Source: an uncultured Flavobacteriaceae bacterium
Lineage (GTDB): Bacteria > Bacteroidota > Bacteroidia > Flavobacteriales > Flavobacteriaceae
Direction of reading: 5' to 3'
DNA length: 64,000 nucleotides
Assembly: GCA_938020445.1 (NCBI GenBank)
Contig: CALIIC010000036.1
Span: 1 to 64,000 of the forward strand
The position numbers were made by a program, and so were the translations under genes. Within the stretch, counting starts at the first letter, position 1. Every line of letters begins with the position of its first letter. The notes below the pieces were generated by a model that saw only the letters and a list, made by a program, of their open reading frames with translations, was not told the origin of the DNA and ran no database searches. Positions 7,965-17,343 of this stretch are shown one piece after another.

Positions 7965-9522
7965 TCTTATCGAATACAAGGACGCTCAAAAACAACTTTC
8001 CCTAAAAGAGAAAGTAGGGCAATTTTTTATGCCTGCAGCCTTTATAAACGATTCAGAAGAAGAAATACAGGAATTGGAAAAACTAATTTCCGAGCATTGT
8101 GTAGGCTCCCTTTGCTTTTTTCATAGCCGCGCCAGTGCAGCCACGAACTTTGAGGGCAAGAAAGAGGTTATTTATAATGCGAATAGCTTCGACCTATTAA
8201 AAAAAATGATCCATCGCTACCAAAAAGCGGCAAAGTATCCCTTATTGATTGCGATCGATGCGGAGTGGGGTTTGGCCATGCGAATAGAAAACACACCACA
8301 GTATCCATATGCTATTACCCTTGGGGCTATTCAAGATCAAAATGAACTGCTATTTGAAGTGGGTAAAAACATTGCCCATGATTGTAAAGTGGCCGGTATA
8401 CATTGGAACTTGGGACCAGTACTGGATATTAATAACAACCCCGACAATCCCGTAATCGGATATCGTTCCTTCGGAGAACACAAATTGGAAGTGACCGCTA
8501 AAGCGCACGCCTTTGTTAAAGGCACGGAAAGCCAGGGAGTACTTACGAGTATCAAACACTTTCCCGGCCATGGCGATACCGCAACGGACTCCCATTTAGA
8601 ACTACCCTTAATTGAAAAATCAAAAGAAGCCCTTTTTTCAAACGAGTTATATCCTTTTCAAAAAATCATAGATGAAGGGGTAGATTCGGTGATGATCGGG
8701 CATTTATCGGTGCCTTCCTTGACCGATGGCAGCCTTATTTCATCCAGTATTTCAAAGCATATTATCAAAGGAACCTTACGTACCGAAATGGGTTTTAGAG
8801 GTGTTGTAATCTCAGATGCATTGAATATGCATGCCGTTACAAAAAACTACCCCATAAAGGGAGAATTGGAATGGTTGGCCTTCGACGCGGGCAACGACGT
8901 ACTTTGCTTTACAGAACATGTCTCCGAAGGCATTGCCGCTATTTTGAAAAACGCCGATGCGGCACAAATAGATGAGAGTTTTGAAAGAGTATGGCGATTG
9001 AAAGAAAAAGGGATTGTTTCTATAACAGGAAGTAATGAGGAACTTTCGGATGCCGACCTTTTAAACTCCAAAATAGCCGAAGCAAGTTTAACGCTCGTAA
9101 AAGGAACCGAAAAAGACATTGCCGCTTTTCGGGAAGAAGGCTATCAATCTGTAAGCATCAAAAAAGAGGGTGAAACCCTCACTAACAAGGAAATTCAAGA
9201 TAAAATCAAGGCATTGGAAGCCCAGATTTCAAATGAGAACATTCTTTTGTTGTTAACACCCCCAAAAGTAAAGCCCGCCGATAATTTTGAAATTTCTGAA
9301 CAAGAACTCGCTTTTATTCATAAATTAATTGAAACAAAGAAGGTGGTTCTATACGTTTTTGGCAATCCTTATGTCTTAAATTTGATTCAAACCAAAGCTA
9401 CGACCGCCGTGGTTTGTGTATATCAAAATTTGAAAGCTTTTCAGCGCTATGCAGGCATGCATTTCCTCGGAAATGTAAAAGCAAATGGAAAATTACCCGT
9501 GACCATTAAAGATCTAAACTAA
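7957..9522 (+). CDS. nagZ: Beta-N-acetylhexosaminidase, GH3 NagZ type
   Basis: A GH3 enzyme that removes GlcNAc from anhydro-muropeptides. The NagZ hallmark KHFPGHGDTATDSH is at residues 200-213, holding the Asp211-His213 dyad, and the nucleophile Asp287 lies in VVISDALNMH. With 521 residues it is longer than E. coli NagZ (341) and carries the second GH3 domain at about 340-520. No signal peptide is visible, so it should be cytoplasmic, downstream of AmpG. ATG 7957 is preferred over an in-frame TTG at 7933; it overlaps ampG by 8 bases. AnmK follows after 49 bases. Confidence 0.9.
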   Translation: MHSLIEYKDAQKQLSLKEKVGQFFMPAAFINDSEEEIQELEKLISEHCVGSLCFFHSRASAATNFEGKKEVIYNANSFDLLKKMIHRYQKAAKYPLLIAIDAEWGLAMRIENTPQYPYAITLGAIQDQNELLFEVGKNIAHDCKVAGIHWNLGPVLDINNNPDNPVIGYRSFGEHKLEVTAKAHAFVKGTESQGVLTSIKHFPGHGDTATDSHLELPLIEKSKEALFSNELYPFQKIIDEGVDSVMIGHLSVPSLTDGSLISSSISKHIIKGTLRTEMGFRGVVISDALNMHAVTKNYPIKGELEWLAFDAGNDVLCFTEHVSEGIAAILKNADAAQIDESFERVWRLKEKGIVSITGSNEELSDADLLNSKIAEASLTLVKGTEKDIAAFREEGYQSVSIKKEGETLTNKEIQDKIKALEAQISNENILLLLTPPKVKPADNFEISEQELAFIHKLIETKKVVLYVFGNPYVLNLIQTKATTAVVCVYQNLKAFQRYAGMHFLGNVKANGKLPVTIKDLN

Positions 9523-9571
9523 AAACTGCAATCAACTTACGAACAGCCAAATGACCTAATACCCATTGCAA

Positions 9572-10648
9572 ATGAAAACTTTTACTATCCTAGGTCTTAT
9601 GTCCGGTACTTCTTTAGACGGCCTTGACCTTGCATATTGTATCCTAACAAAAGATCTGGATCAATGGTCCTTTGAAATTTCTAAGACAAAAAGTATTCCC
9701 TATACCGCCGACATGCAAGTTGAATTGAAGGATTCAATTTATTTAAAGGCAGATGAATTACTAGTATTTAGCAATGATTACGGTACTTGGTTGGGAGAAC
9801 AGGCCAAAGCATTTATTGATGAACATAAACTTTCGGTAGACTACATTGCCAGTCATGGCCATACTTCGCACCACCAGCCAAAGAAAGGCCTTACCTTTCA
9901 GATAGGTTCCGGACAGCACCTGGCCAATGCCAGTGGACAAAAAGTGGTTTGCGATTTTAGAACCAATGACGTTTCGCTGAACGGACAAGGGGCACCATTG
10001 GTACCCATCGGGGACCGGTTGTTTTTTGGAGCATATGATTTCTGTTTGAACCTTGGCGGTATAAGTAATATTTCTTTTGAGCAAAAGGGAAAGCGAATTG
10101 CCTATGACATTGGTTTGGCAAATATGATCCTAAATTATATTACACGTAAAATAGGACTCGATTATGACGCAGGTGGAGAACTTGCTGCAAAAGGTACCAT
10201 GAATTCCTCCATGCTACAGCAATTGAACGAACTAAAATATTACCTCCTACCCTATCCCAAGTCAATCGGGTACGAGTGGTTTGTAGAAGAAGTCGCTCCC
10301 ATTGTAGATGCGACGGATGATACAATCGAAAATTTACTGCACACTGGCGTGCATCATGTTTGCGAAAAGGTGGCGCAACAAATAAAGTTGAACAGTAACG
10401 GTGCAGAGACTAAACTTTTTGTGACGGGCGGCGGAGCCCTTAACCATTTCTTGATCAAAACACTTCAAGAAAAGCTGGGAACAGCCACCAAGGTGATCGT
10501 TCCGAACCCCACCCTTATCGAATTTAAAGAAGCACTGGTTTTCGCGTTAATGGGTGCTTTGCGCGTAGAAAAAGAAATCAATGTACTTTGTTCCGTGACC
10601 GGTGCCAAGCGAGATTCCTCTAGTGGGGTTGTTTACTTACCGGGCTAG
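9572..10648 (+). CDS. anmK: Anhydro-N-acetylmuramic acid kinase
   Basis: A 358-residue kinase that hydrolyses and phosphorylates 1,6-anhydroMurNAc to MurNAc-6-phosphate, the substrate of MurQ. The N-terminal GLMSGTSLDGLDLA is diagnostic, followed by FRTNDVSLNGQGAPLVP, the LNLGGISNIS phosphate loop, AYDIGLANMILN with the conserved Asp, and VTGGGALNHFL near the C-terminus. The start is ATG 9572; an in-frame TTG two codons earlier is less likely. Last gene of the recycling operon. The AnmK/MurQ pair is the standard Gram-negative anhydro-muropeptide route. Confidence 0.94.
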   Translation: MKTFTILGLMSGTSLDGLDLAYCILTKDLDQWSFEISKTKSIPYTADMQVELKDSIYLKADELLVFSNDYGTWLGEQAKAFIDEHKLSVDYIASHGHTSHHQPKKGLTFQIGSGQHLANASGQKVVCDFRTNDVSLNGQGAPLVPIGDRLFFGAYDFCLNLGGISNISFEQKGKRIAYDIGLANMILNYITRKIGLDYDAGGELAAKGTMNSSMLQQLNELKYYLLPYPKSIGYEWFVEEVAPIVDATDDTIENLLHTGVHHVCEKVAQQIKLNSNGAETKLFVTGGGALNHFLIKTLQEKLGTATKVIVPNPTLIEFKEALVFALMGALRVEKEINVLCSVTGAKRDSSSGVVYLPG

Positions 10649-10866
10649 GCATGATGGTTCAAATACTTATATTAGCTATCAAATGGCCAAATAAAGCCTT
10701 TGAACAGCCAACATTGTTATAGAGAGAGCTAACCAGCGCCATCGTTATTCATTATGAAAAGTGAATTTCAGTGTGTAAATTGTAAAAATAAGAGCCGAAA
10801 AATTCCGTAAAGATGAGTTTTTTTGTTTGTTAGAACCCAAAGATTAAAGTCCTATAAGAAAAAGAT

Positions 10867-11127
10867 ATGTCAGATAAACAAACGAAAGCTTCCGCCTATT
10901 GGAAAGAAAATGTGCGGTACCTCTTTATCTTACTTGCTATTTGGTTCGCTGTATCCTACGGAGCGGGCATCCTCTTTAAAGATAGCCTTAACCAAATTAA
11001 AGTAGGGGGATTCAAACTAGGCTTTTGGTTTGCGCAACAAGGATCTATTTACGTATTTGTTCTGCTCATTTTTGTATACGTACGACTCATGAACAAACTA
11101 GACAAAAAATACGGTTACAATGAATAA
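10867..11127 (+). CDS. DUF4212 small subunit of sodium:solute symporter
   Basis: An 86-residue membrane protein with two helices (about residues 17-35 and 52-75) and a charged C-terminus. It matches the DUF4212 family, whose genes sit directly before a sodium:solute symporter of the acetate/solute type and probably encode its small partner. Here the symporter begins 69 bases downstream. The 218 bases before it hold no recognised gene and I see no clear promoter in them. Confidence 0.85.
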   Translation: MSDKQTKASAYWKENVRYLFILLAIWFAVSYGAGILFKDSLNQIKVGGFKLGFWFAQQGSIYVFVLLIFVYVRLMNKLDKKYGYNE

Positions 11128-11138
11128 ATTGGCCGTTT

Positions 11139-11146
11139 TATATTTG
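11139..11146 (+). promoter_or_regulatory. Possible internal -7 element before the symporter
   Basis: TATATTTG matches TAnnTTTG and lies 49 bases before the symporter start, in the 68-base gap after the small subunit. No good TTG at -33. It could raise symporter levels separately from the small subunit. Confidence 0.3.
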
Positions 11147-11195
11147 TTCGTTTCCAAATAAAACCAACCAAGTACCAACCTTTAACCCAAAAAGT

Positions 11196-12908
11196 ATGAC
11201 TGTTCAAACCTGGACATATATTCTAGTCGGTATTACCTTTGCCCTTTACATAGGTATTGCCATTTGGTCCCGAGCGGGATCCACCAAAGAGTTTTATGTT
11301 GCCGGAGGTGGTGTTTCGCCCCTGGCAAACGGAATGGCCACCGCTGCAGATTGGATGTCAGCGGCCTCCTTTATCTCGATGGCAGGTATCATCTCATTTG
11401 CAGGCTATGACGGCTCTGTATACCTTATGGGATGGACGGGTGGATATGTGCTACTTGCCTTATTGCTGGCCCCATACCTTCGGAAATTCGGAAAATTTAC
11501 GGTTCCCGATTTTATCGGCGATCGGTATTATTCAAACTCCGCCCGCATGGTGGCGGTATTTTGTGCTTTGCTAGTATCGTTCACCTATGTGGCCGGTCAA
11601 ATGCGAGGGGTGGGATTGGTTTTTTCGCGTTTTTTGGAAGTAGACATAAATACAGGAGTGGTCATCGGTATGGTAATCGTACTTTTCTATGCTGTCCTCG
11701 GTGGCATGAAAGGCATTACCTATACCCAGGTAGCGCAGTATTGTGTATTGATTTTTGCCTTTATGGTTCCTGCTATCTTTATATCGATACAAATGACTGG
11801 GAATCCGATTCCGCAGCTAGGTATGGGGTCTACGGTGAACGATGGCTCCGGGGTATACTTGCTGGATAAGCTTGATGGGCTTTCTACAGCGCTTGGTTTT
11901 AATGAATACACCAATGGCTCCAAATCAACAATCGATGTTTTTGCCATTACAATGGCACTCATGGTAGGAACTGCCGGCCTTCCGCATGTTATTGTTCGCT
12001 TTTTTACAGTGAAGCGGGTAAAGGACGCTCGAAAATCCGCAGGACTGGCCTTGCTTTTGATTGCTATTTTATATACCGCCGCCCCCGCAGTGGCAGTCTT
12101 TGCCCGTACAAATATGATCAATACGGTAAGCAATCAAGAATATGCCGACATGCCCGATTGGTTTACCAAATGGGAAAAAACAAAACTGATCAAATTCGAC
12201 GATAAAAATGGAGATGGTAAAATTCAATATGTCGCCGATAAAACGAAGAACGAACTAACGGTAGATCGAGACATCATGGTACTTGCAAATCCTGAGATTG
12301 CAGATCTTCCTGCATGGGTCATCGCACTGGTAGCCGCTGGTGGACTTGCCGCGGCACTTTCGACGGCTGCCGGTCTTTTATTGGTAATTTCAGCATCTGT
12401 TTCACATGATTTGATTAAAAAAGTATTCAAACCCGGTATTTCTGAAAAAGGGGAGCTTTGGGCCGCTAGAGGTGCCGCAACGGTCGCAGTGATCATCGCG
12501 GGCTATTTCGGGATTAATCCGCCCGGATTCGTAGCCGCTGTGGTTGCTTTGGCTTTTGGTTTGGCCGCCGCCTCCTTTTTTCCGGCAATCGTTCTTGGTA
12601 TTTTTTATAAAAAAATGAACAAGGAAGGAGCCATTACCGGCATGGTGGTCGGTATTTCCTTAATGATTTTCTATATCCTCAAATTCAAGTTCGGTGTCTT
12701 TGACGGAGGAAAAGATGCGGTTGCGGGTCTCACCAAAGATTGGTGGTTCGGAATTTCTCCCGAAGGTTTTGGCACTATTGCCATGCTCGTGAATTTTGCA
12801 GTCTCGATTATCGTGCTCCAATTTACACCACCGCCACCTGAAAAAGTACAAGAAATTGTAGAAGACATTCGAATCCCAAGTGGAGCGGGAGAAGCAATAG
12901 ACCACTAA
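11196..12908 (+). CDS. Sodium:solute symporter family protein, probable acetate/short acid uptake
   Basis: A 570-residue SSS-family permease with about 13 membrane helices. Typical stretches are FYVAGGGVSPLANGMATAADWMSAASF, YVAGQMRGVG and the helix pair around GLAAALSTAAGLLLVISASVSHD. It belongs to the class that works with a DUF4212 subunit and resembles ActP. Immediate downstream acs suggests import of acetate or a similar short acid. A soluble loop at about residues 330-362 carries DDKNGDGKI (335-343), an EF-hand-like calcium loop, unusual within a transporter. Substrate assignment is inference. Confidence 0.85.
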   Translation: MTVQTWTYILVGITFALYIGIAIWSRAGSTKEFYVAGGGVSPLANGMATAADWMSAASFISMAGIISFAGYDGSVYLMGWTGGYVLLALLLAPYLRKFGKFTVPDFIGDRYYSNSARMVAVFCALLVSFTYVAGQMRGVGLVFSRFLEVDINTGVVIGMVIVLFYAVLGGMKGITYTQVAQYCVLIFAFMVPAIFISIQMTGNPIPQLGMGSTVNDGSGVYLLDKLDGLSTALGFNEYTNGSKSTIDVFAITMALMVGTAGLPHVIVRFFTVKRVKDARKSAGLALLLIAILYTAAPAVAVFARTNMINTVSNQEYADMPDWFTKWEKTKLIKFDDKNGDGKIQYVADKTKNELTVDRDIMVLANPEIADLPAWVIALVAAGGLAAALSTAAGLLLVISASVSHDLIKKVFKPGISEKGELWAARGAATVAVIIAGYFGINPPGFVAAVVALAFGLAAASFFPAIVLGIFYKKMNKEGAITGMVVGISLMIFYILKFKFGVFDGGKDAVAGLTKDWWFGISPEGFGTIAMLVNFAVSIIVLQFTPPPPEKVQEIVEDIRIPSGAGEAIDH

Positions 12909-12941
12909 TGAAGTAGCAATTAAAGTTTAAAAACTACCGTA

Positions 12942-14849
12942 ATGAGCAATTACCATATCAAACACTTAGAAGAATATTTTCAGGTATACCGCAAATCGGT
13001 CCGCAATCCGAAGGGATTTTGGGAAGAAATTGCGGAAGAACATTTTGTTTGGAGAAAAAAGTGGGACAAAGTGCTTAGCTGGGATTTTGGAAAACCGGAA
13101 ATCAAATGGTTCGAAGGTGCCAAACTGAATATCACTGAAAACTGCCTGGACCGTCACCTTCCTACACGCGGGGACAAAACGGCTATTTTATTTGAACCCA
13201 ACGATCCAAATGCAGAAGCAGAACATATAACGTACAGGGCATTACATGAGCGGGTTTGTCGCATGGCGAACGTTTTGGTCGAAAAAGGAATCAAAAAAGG
13301 AGATCGGGTATGTATTTACCTACCGATGATTCCTGAATTGGCGGTTTCAGTACTGGCATGCGCACGCATAGGAGCTATCCACTCAGTGGTTTTTGCCGGA
13401 TTTTCGGCCAACGCCCTTTCCACCAGAATCAATGATTCGGATTGCAAGATGGTCATTACCTCCGATGGATCGTATAGAGGTGCTAAAACAATCGACTTGA
13501 AAGGGATTGTTGACAAAGCCTTGGAAGAGTGTCCGGGAGTACATGATGTATTGGTAGTAAAGCGTATTAATTCTGACATTAAAATGCAAGAGGGGCGTGA
13601 TCAGTGGTTACAACCCTTATTAGACGCTTCCTATGCAGATTATGTAGCCGAAGTGATGGACGCGGAAGATCCGTTGTTTATTTTGTATACCTCGGGATCT
13701 ACAGGGAAACCAAAGGGAATGGTGCATACTACCGCAGGTTATATGGTGTACACCGCCTATACTTTTAAAAATGCCTTTCAATACCGTGAAAAAGATGTGT
13801 ATTGGTGTACCGCAGATATCGGTTGGATTACCGGGCATTCCTATATCATCTACGGGCCCTTGGCAAATGGGGCGACCACAGTGATGTTTGAAGGCGTTCC
13901 CTCCTATCCCGATTTCGGACGGTTTTGGGAAGTGGTGGAAAAACACAAGGTCAACCAGTTTTACACGGCACCTACCGCCATTCGTGCGCTTGCAAAGGAG
14001 AATCTTGAATTTGTTGAAAAATACGATTTATCGAGTCTCAAAGTGTTGGGCTCCGTTGGGGAACCCATCAACGAAGAGGCATGGCACTGGTACAACAACA
14101 ATGTGGGCAAAAAAAATAGCCCTATTATAGATACGTGGTGGCAAACAGAAACCGGTGGGATTATGATAACGCCTATTCCCTATGTGACCCCTACGACCCC
14201 AACCTATGCAACCCTGCCATTTATAGGTATACAGCCGGCCTTAATGGATGAAAATGGCAAGGAAATCATCGGAAATCAAGTAGAAGGCCGCTTGTGCATT
14301 AAATTCCCATGGCCTTCGATTGCCCGTACCATCTGGGGAGATCATAACCGCTACCGAGACACCTACTTTTCTGCCTACGAGAATATGTATTTCACCGGTG
14401 ATGGCGCACTCCGGGATGCCGTGGGTTATTATCGCATCACGGGACGGGTAGATGATGTCATCATCGTTTCTGGTCATAATCTGGGTACAGCTCCCATAGA
14501 AGATAGTATCAACGAACACCCTGCCGTCGCAGAGTCTGCCATTGTAGGCTTTCCACATGATATCAAGGGGAATGCCCTTTATGGCTATGTAATCCTAAAG
14601 GAGATTGGAGAAAGCCGGGATCGTGATAATCTTCGTAAAGAAATTAATCAACAAATAACCGAGCAAATAGGTCCTATTGCCAAACTGGATAAAATTCAAT
14701 TCGTACCGGGATTACCAAAAACACGTAGTGGAAAAATAATGCGACGCATCTTACGCAAAATTGCATCCAAAGACACTTCCAATCTTGGAGATACGAGTAC
14801 GCTATTGAATCCGGAAGTTGTAAAAGACATCATGGAAAATGCCCTTTAA
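12942..14849 (+). CDS. acs: Acetyl-coenzyme A synthetase
   Basis: A 635-residue AMP-forming acyl-CoA synthetase that activates acetate with ATP and CoA. It has the P-loop-like YTSGSTGKPKGMVHT, TWWQTETGG, the YFTGDGALRD hinge region, and the C-terminal PKTRSGKIMRR with Lys598, the lysine acetylated by Pat-type enzymes in homologues. Length and motifs match Acs well. It lies 33 bases after the symporter, consistent with an uptake-and-activation operon. It converges on the MFS gene with an 18-base gap and no clear terminator hairpin. Confidence 0.95.
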   Translation: MSNYHIKHLEEYFQVYRKSVRNPKGFWEEIAEEHFVWRKKWDKVLSWDFGKPEIKWFEGAKLNITENCLDRHLPTRGDKTAILFEPNDPNAEAEHITYRALHERVCRMANVLVEKGIKKGDRVCIYLPMIPELAVSVLACARIGAIHSVVFAGFSANALSTRINDSDCKMVITSDGSYRGAKTIDLKGIVDKALEECPGVHDVLVVKRINSDIKMQEGRDQWLQPLLDASYADYVAEVMDAEDPLFILYTSGSTGKPKGMVHTTAGYMVYTAYTFKNAFQYREKDVYWCTADIGWITGHSYIIYGPLANGATTVMFEGVPSYPDFGRFWEVVEKHKVNQFYTAPTAIRALAKENLEFVEKYDLSSLKVLGSVGEPINEEAWHWYNNNVGKKNSPIIDTWWQTETGGIMITPIPYVTPTTPTYATLPFIGIQPALMDENGKEIIGNQVEGRLCIKFPWPSIARTIWGDHNRYRDTYFSAYENMYFTGDGALRDAVGYYRITGRVDDVIIVSGHNLGTAPIEDSINEHPAVAESAIVGFPHDIKGNALYGYVILKEIGESRDRDNLRKEINQQITEQIGPIAKLDKIQFVPGLPKTRSGKIMRRILRKIASKDTSNLGDTSTLLNPEVVKDIMENAL

Positions 14850-14867
14850 ATCTATTGAATGGCATTG

Positions 14868-16085
14868 TTAGCCGGTTGCCTGTGTAGAGACAAGATTTTT
14901 ACAACGAACAGCCATAAAAATACACAAAGCAAGGCAGCCACATACGGCTAAACCCGCGAACATTGGCCAAATGGTATCATCTATAAAACTGCCTATATAG
15001 GTAGCTATGGGAACAGCTATCAACGTAGAAACACAGCCATTAATGGCAGCACCAATACCGGCAATGTGGCCAATTGGTTCCATTGCTATCGCACGAAAGT
15101 TCCCCCATAGGAAACCCAAGCAGAAAAATTGGGCAGACAAGAATACTACCGCCACAGGTACAATAGGGTTCGGGCTTCCCCAGAATAAGAGTACGTACAA
15201 CACGGAAATCATACAGAAGGCAATCAACGCCATAAACGCCAAACGACGCATTCCAAATCGCACTACAAGGGTACCGTTCATAAAGGTGGCCAAACCTATC
15301 GAAATTGCAAGGCCTGCAAAAATATAAGGGAATTCTTCCGGCAATCCGTATTGGTTTTCAAACACATGTTGCGCGGCACTCAAAAACACCAAAAAAGCAC
15401 CGGTAATCAAACCAGAGGTAAGGGTAAAGGCAATGGTTTCCCTGTATTTTAAAAATTCTTTCAAGCCATCTAAAAAAATCCGAAATGAAAAGGGCACCTT
15501 ATACTCGGGCTTTAATGTTTCTGCCTGTCGCCGCCAAAACCAAATAGCGATCAACAGGGCAAAACCTAATTGTATATGAAAAATGGCCTTCCACCCAAAG
15601 GCATCCATAACCCACTTCCCAATCGCAGGAGCCACAATGGGGATCAATATAAAAAAGGCAGTCACGAACGACATGACCCTAGCCATATAATCGCCCTTAT
15701 AGGTATCACGAATTATAGAAATTGAAATGGATCTAGGTGCAGAAAGTCCAATACCCTGAAAAACCCGACCTATCAACATCCACTCCAAGGAGGTCGCCGT
15801 TAAACAAACCAAACTGGCCAACGTAAATACACCAAAACCTATATAGACAATAGGCTTTCTACCGAAACTATCTGACAAGGGGCCAAAAAATAACTGCCCC
15901 ACACCCAGACCCAAAAAAATCATCGTAATCAGCTGTTGATTTGCTGTTGGATCAGTACTCTTTATTGCAATGCCTATGGTAGAAATAGCAGGGAGCAATG
16001 CATCGATCGCCAATGCCACAATGGACATAAGCGCAGCCATGAGCGCTACAAATTCGAAGTTCGGTTTTGCGTTTTGCGTTTGCAT
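14868..16085 (-). CDS. Bcr/CflA-type multidrug efflux MFS transporter
   Basis: A 405-residue 12-helix major facilitator of the DHA1 Bcr/CflA group. The N-terminus has the typical IDALLPAI and the loop FGPLSDSFGRKPIVYIG (motif A), then LMIGRVFQG-like sequence and SIIRDTYKG. The start at 16085 is preferred over an in-frame ATG at 16148, because a TATTTTTG -7 box lies only 4 bases upstream of 16085. That would give a leaderless mRNA. Such pumps export drugs or small metabolites; the substrate is unknown. Confidence 0.82.
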   Translation of the reverse strand: MQTQNAKPNFEFVALMAALMSIVALAIDALLPAISTIGIAIKSTDPTANQQLITMIFLGLGVGQLFFGPLSDSFGRKPIVYIGFGVFTLASLVCLTATSLEWMLIGRVFQGIGLSAPRSISISIIRDTYKGDYMARVMSFVTAFFILIPIVAPAIGKWVMDAFGWKAIFHIQLGFALLIAIWFWRRQAETLKPEYKVPFSFRIFLDGLKEFLKYRETIAFTLTSGLITGAFLVFLSAAQHVFENQYGLPEEFPYIFAGLAISIGLATFMNGTLVVRFGMRRLAFMALIAFCMISVLYVLLFWGSPNPIVPVAVVFLSAQFFCLGFLWGNFRAIAMEPIGHIAGIGAAINGCVSTLIAVPIATYIGSFIDDTIWPMFAGLAVCGCLALCIFMAVRCKNLVSTQATG

Positions 16086-16089
16086 TCGG

Positions 16090-16097
16090 CAAAAATA
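16090..16097 (-). promoter_or_regulatory. -7 element of the Bcr-like gene
   Basis: The minus strand reads TATTTTTG, an exact TAnnTTTG match, ending 4 bases before the ATG at 16085. Transcription would start at or next to the start codon. No -33 TTG at a standard distance. Confidence 0.45.
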
Positions 16098-16170
16098 CGC
16101 TTCCCCCGTAAAAGGGGCGCTATAGACAAGTTCATTTTTGGCATTCATGCGAAAATGAACTTCAAATCGC

Positions 16171-16178
16171 TATTTTTG
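16171..16178 (+). promoter_or_regulatory. -7 element of the udk gene
   Basis: TATTTTTG ends 16 bases before the udk ATG. The match to TAnnTTTG is exact; the -33 region lacks TTG. It is divergent from the Bcr-like promoter about 75 bases away. Confidence 0.45.
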
Positions 16179-16194
16179 TGAAAAATTAGCGCAC

Positions 16195-16803
16195 ATGCTT
16201 ATAATTGGGATTGCAGGGGGAACAGGTTGTGGGAAGACCACGGTGGTGAAACAGCTCATTGATGAATTACCCAAGGGAGAAGTGGGTGTCATTTCTCAAG
16301 ATTCCTATTACAATGACCTTTCCGACCTTACCTTGGAAGAACGTAGGAAAACAAATTTTGACCACCCCAAGTCCATTGATTTCGACCTCCTTGAAGTTCA
16401 TCTAAAGTCTCTGAAATCAGGAGATTCGATCAACCAGCCCGTGTATTCGTTTTTAGAATGCAACCGTACCGAAAAAACCATACCGACACACCCGAGCAAA
16501 GTAATGATCGTAGAAGGCATTTTAATTCTAACGAATGCCAAAATTAGGGATATGTTCGATATAAAGATTTTCGTGCATGCAGATTCTGACGAACGGTTGA
16601 TCAGAAGGTTAAAAAGAGATGTAAATGAGAGAGGCTGGAATCTAGACGAAACTCTGGAGAAATATCAGAGCAATATTAAACCGATGCACGAACAATTTAT
16701 TGAGCCTTCGAAAGAATATGCCGACATCATTATTCCAAATAATAAATACAATACTGTTGCCGTTGATATTGTGCGCACCATTATCAATGAAAAACTTTCT
16801 TAA
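16195..16803 (+). CDS. udk: Uridine kinase
   Basis: A 202-residue uridine/cytidine kinase that phosphorylates uridine and cytidine in pyrimidine salvage. It has the Walker A motif GGTGCGKTT (residues 8-16), ISQDSYY, NFDHPKSIDFDLL, and the lid region DERLIRRLKRDVNERG. Full length for the family. The FtsB/DivIC-like gene follows after 5 bases, so both are co-transcribed, an arrangement common in Flavobacteriia. Confidence 0.94.
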   Translation: MLIIGIAGGTGCGKTTVVKQLIDELPKGEVGVISQDSYYNDLSDLTLEERRKTNFDHPKSIDFDLLEVHLKSLKSGDSINQPVYSFLECNRTEKTIPTHPSKVMIVEGILILTNAKIRDMFDIKIFVHADSDERLIRRLKRDVNERGWNLDETLEKYQSNIKPMHEQFIEPSKEYADIIIPNNKYNTVAVDIVRTIINEKLS

Positions 16804-16808
16804 CCATC

Positions 16809-17156
16809 ATGAGCTGGAAAAGTTTTAAGAAGAGTAAGTGGTTTCCTGTTTTGGCGTTGTTTAGCAGCCTATATGTGATTGTACTCACCGTATTTACCGT
16901 TTGGATGATTTTCTTCGATACCAATTCGTTGCGGATTCATATGGAACTGAATAAAGAAATTAAAAAACTTGAAAAGACCCAGGAATTTTTAAAAGAGGAA
17001 ATTGAGAAAGATAAAAAGATTATAGAACAGCTCTCAGACCCCGAACAGTTGGAGAAATTCGCTCGGGAGCAATACTACTTAAAAAAGAAAAACGAAGAAA
17101 TCTACCTGATTGAATACGAAGACAGCCTAAAGTTGAAAGAAAAAGAGCAAGAATAG
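16809..17156 (+). CDS. FtsB/DivIC-type septum formation initiator
   Basis: A 115-residue single-pass protein: short basic N-terminus, a membrane helix at about residues 12-33, then a long coiled coil (about 45-80, KEIKKLEKTQEFLKEEIEKDKKII) and the family signature EQLEKFAREQYYLKKKNEE. FtsB/DivIC proteins join FtsL and FtsQ in the divisome. It follows udk by 5 bases. The family call is good; the exact subfamily is not settled. Confidence 0.85.
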   Translation: MSWKSFKKSKWFPVLALFSSLYVIVLTVFTVWMIFFDTNSLRIHMELNKEIKKLEKTQEFLKEEIEKDKKIIEQLSDPEQLEKFAREQYYLKKKNEEIYLIEYEDSLKLKEKEQE

Positions 17157-17295
17157 GCTCCGAATAATTTCTCGAATTTCACCCTTCATCGATCAACTAC
17201 CTTTTATGCCCCTTATAAAAGGTCCTTTATATTTCTTTAACTTACTTTAACACAGGCCAGTACACTTATTCACTTCATGTTAACAAATTCCGTTT

Positions 17296-17323
17296 TTTGG
17301 CATCGTAAATAATCGTATTTTTA
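17296..17323 (+). promoter_or_regulatory. Probable parA promoter
   Basis: TTTG (17296-17299), a 16-base spacer and TATTTTTA (17316-17323) lie 20 bases before the parA ATG. This is one base off the TAnnTTTG consensus. The rest of the 187-base gap after the FtsB-like gene shows only a weak hairpin and no gene. Confidence 0.45.
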
Positions 17324-17343
17324 CCCCTTAACTTACTAGGATA

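Noticed and set aside
10754-10810. 18-codon open frame with a CxxC pair (MKSEFQCVNC...) before the DUF4212 gene
   Set aside because: Too short to judge, no ribosome site or promoter in support, and no known relatives. Probably chance.
11720-12133. 137-codon antisense frame inside the symporter gene
   Set aside because: It mirrors codon structure of the real membrane protein; no motif or start context.
17203-17230. CCTTATAAAAGG-like hairpin after the FtsB-type gene
   Set aside because: Short AT-rich stem without a proper T run; not a convincing terminator.
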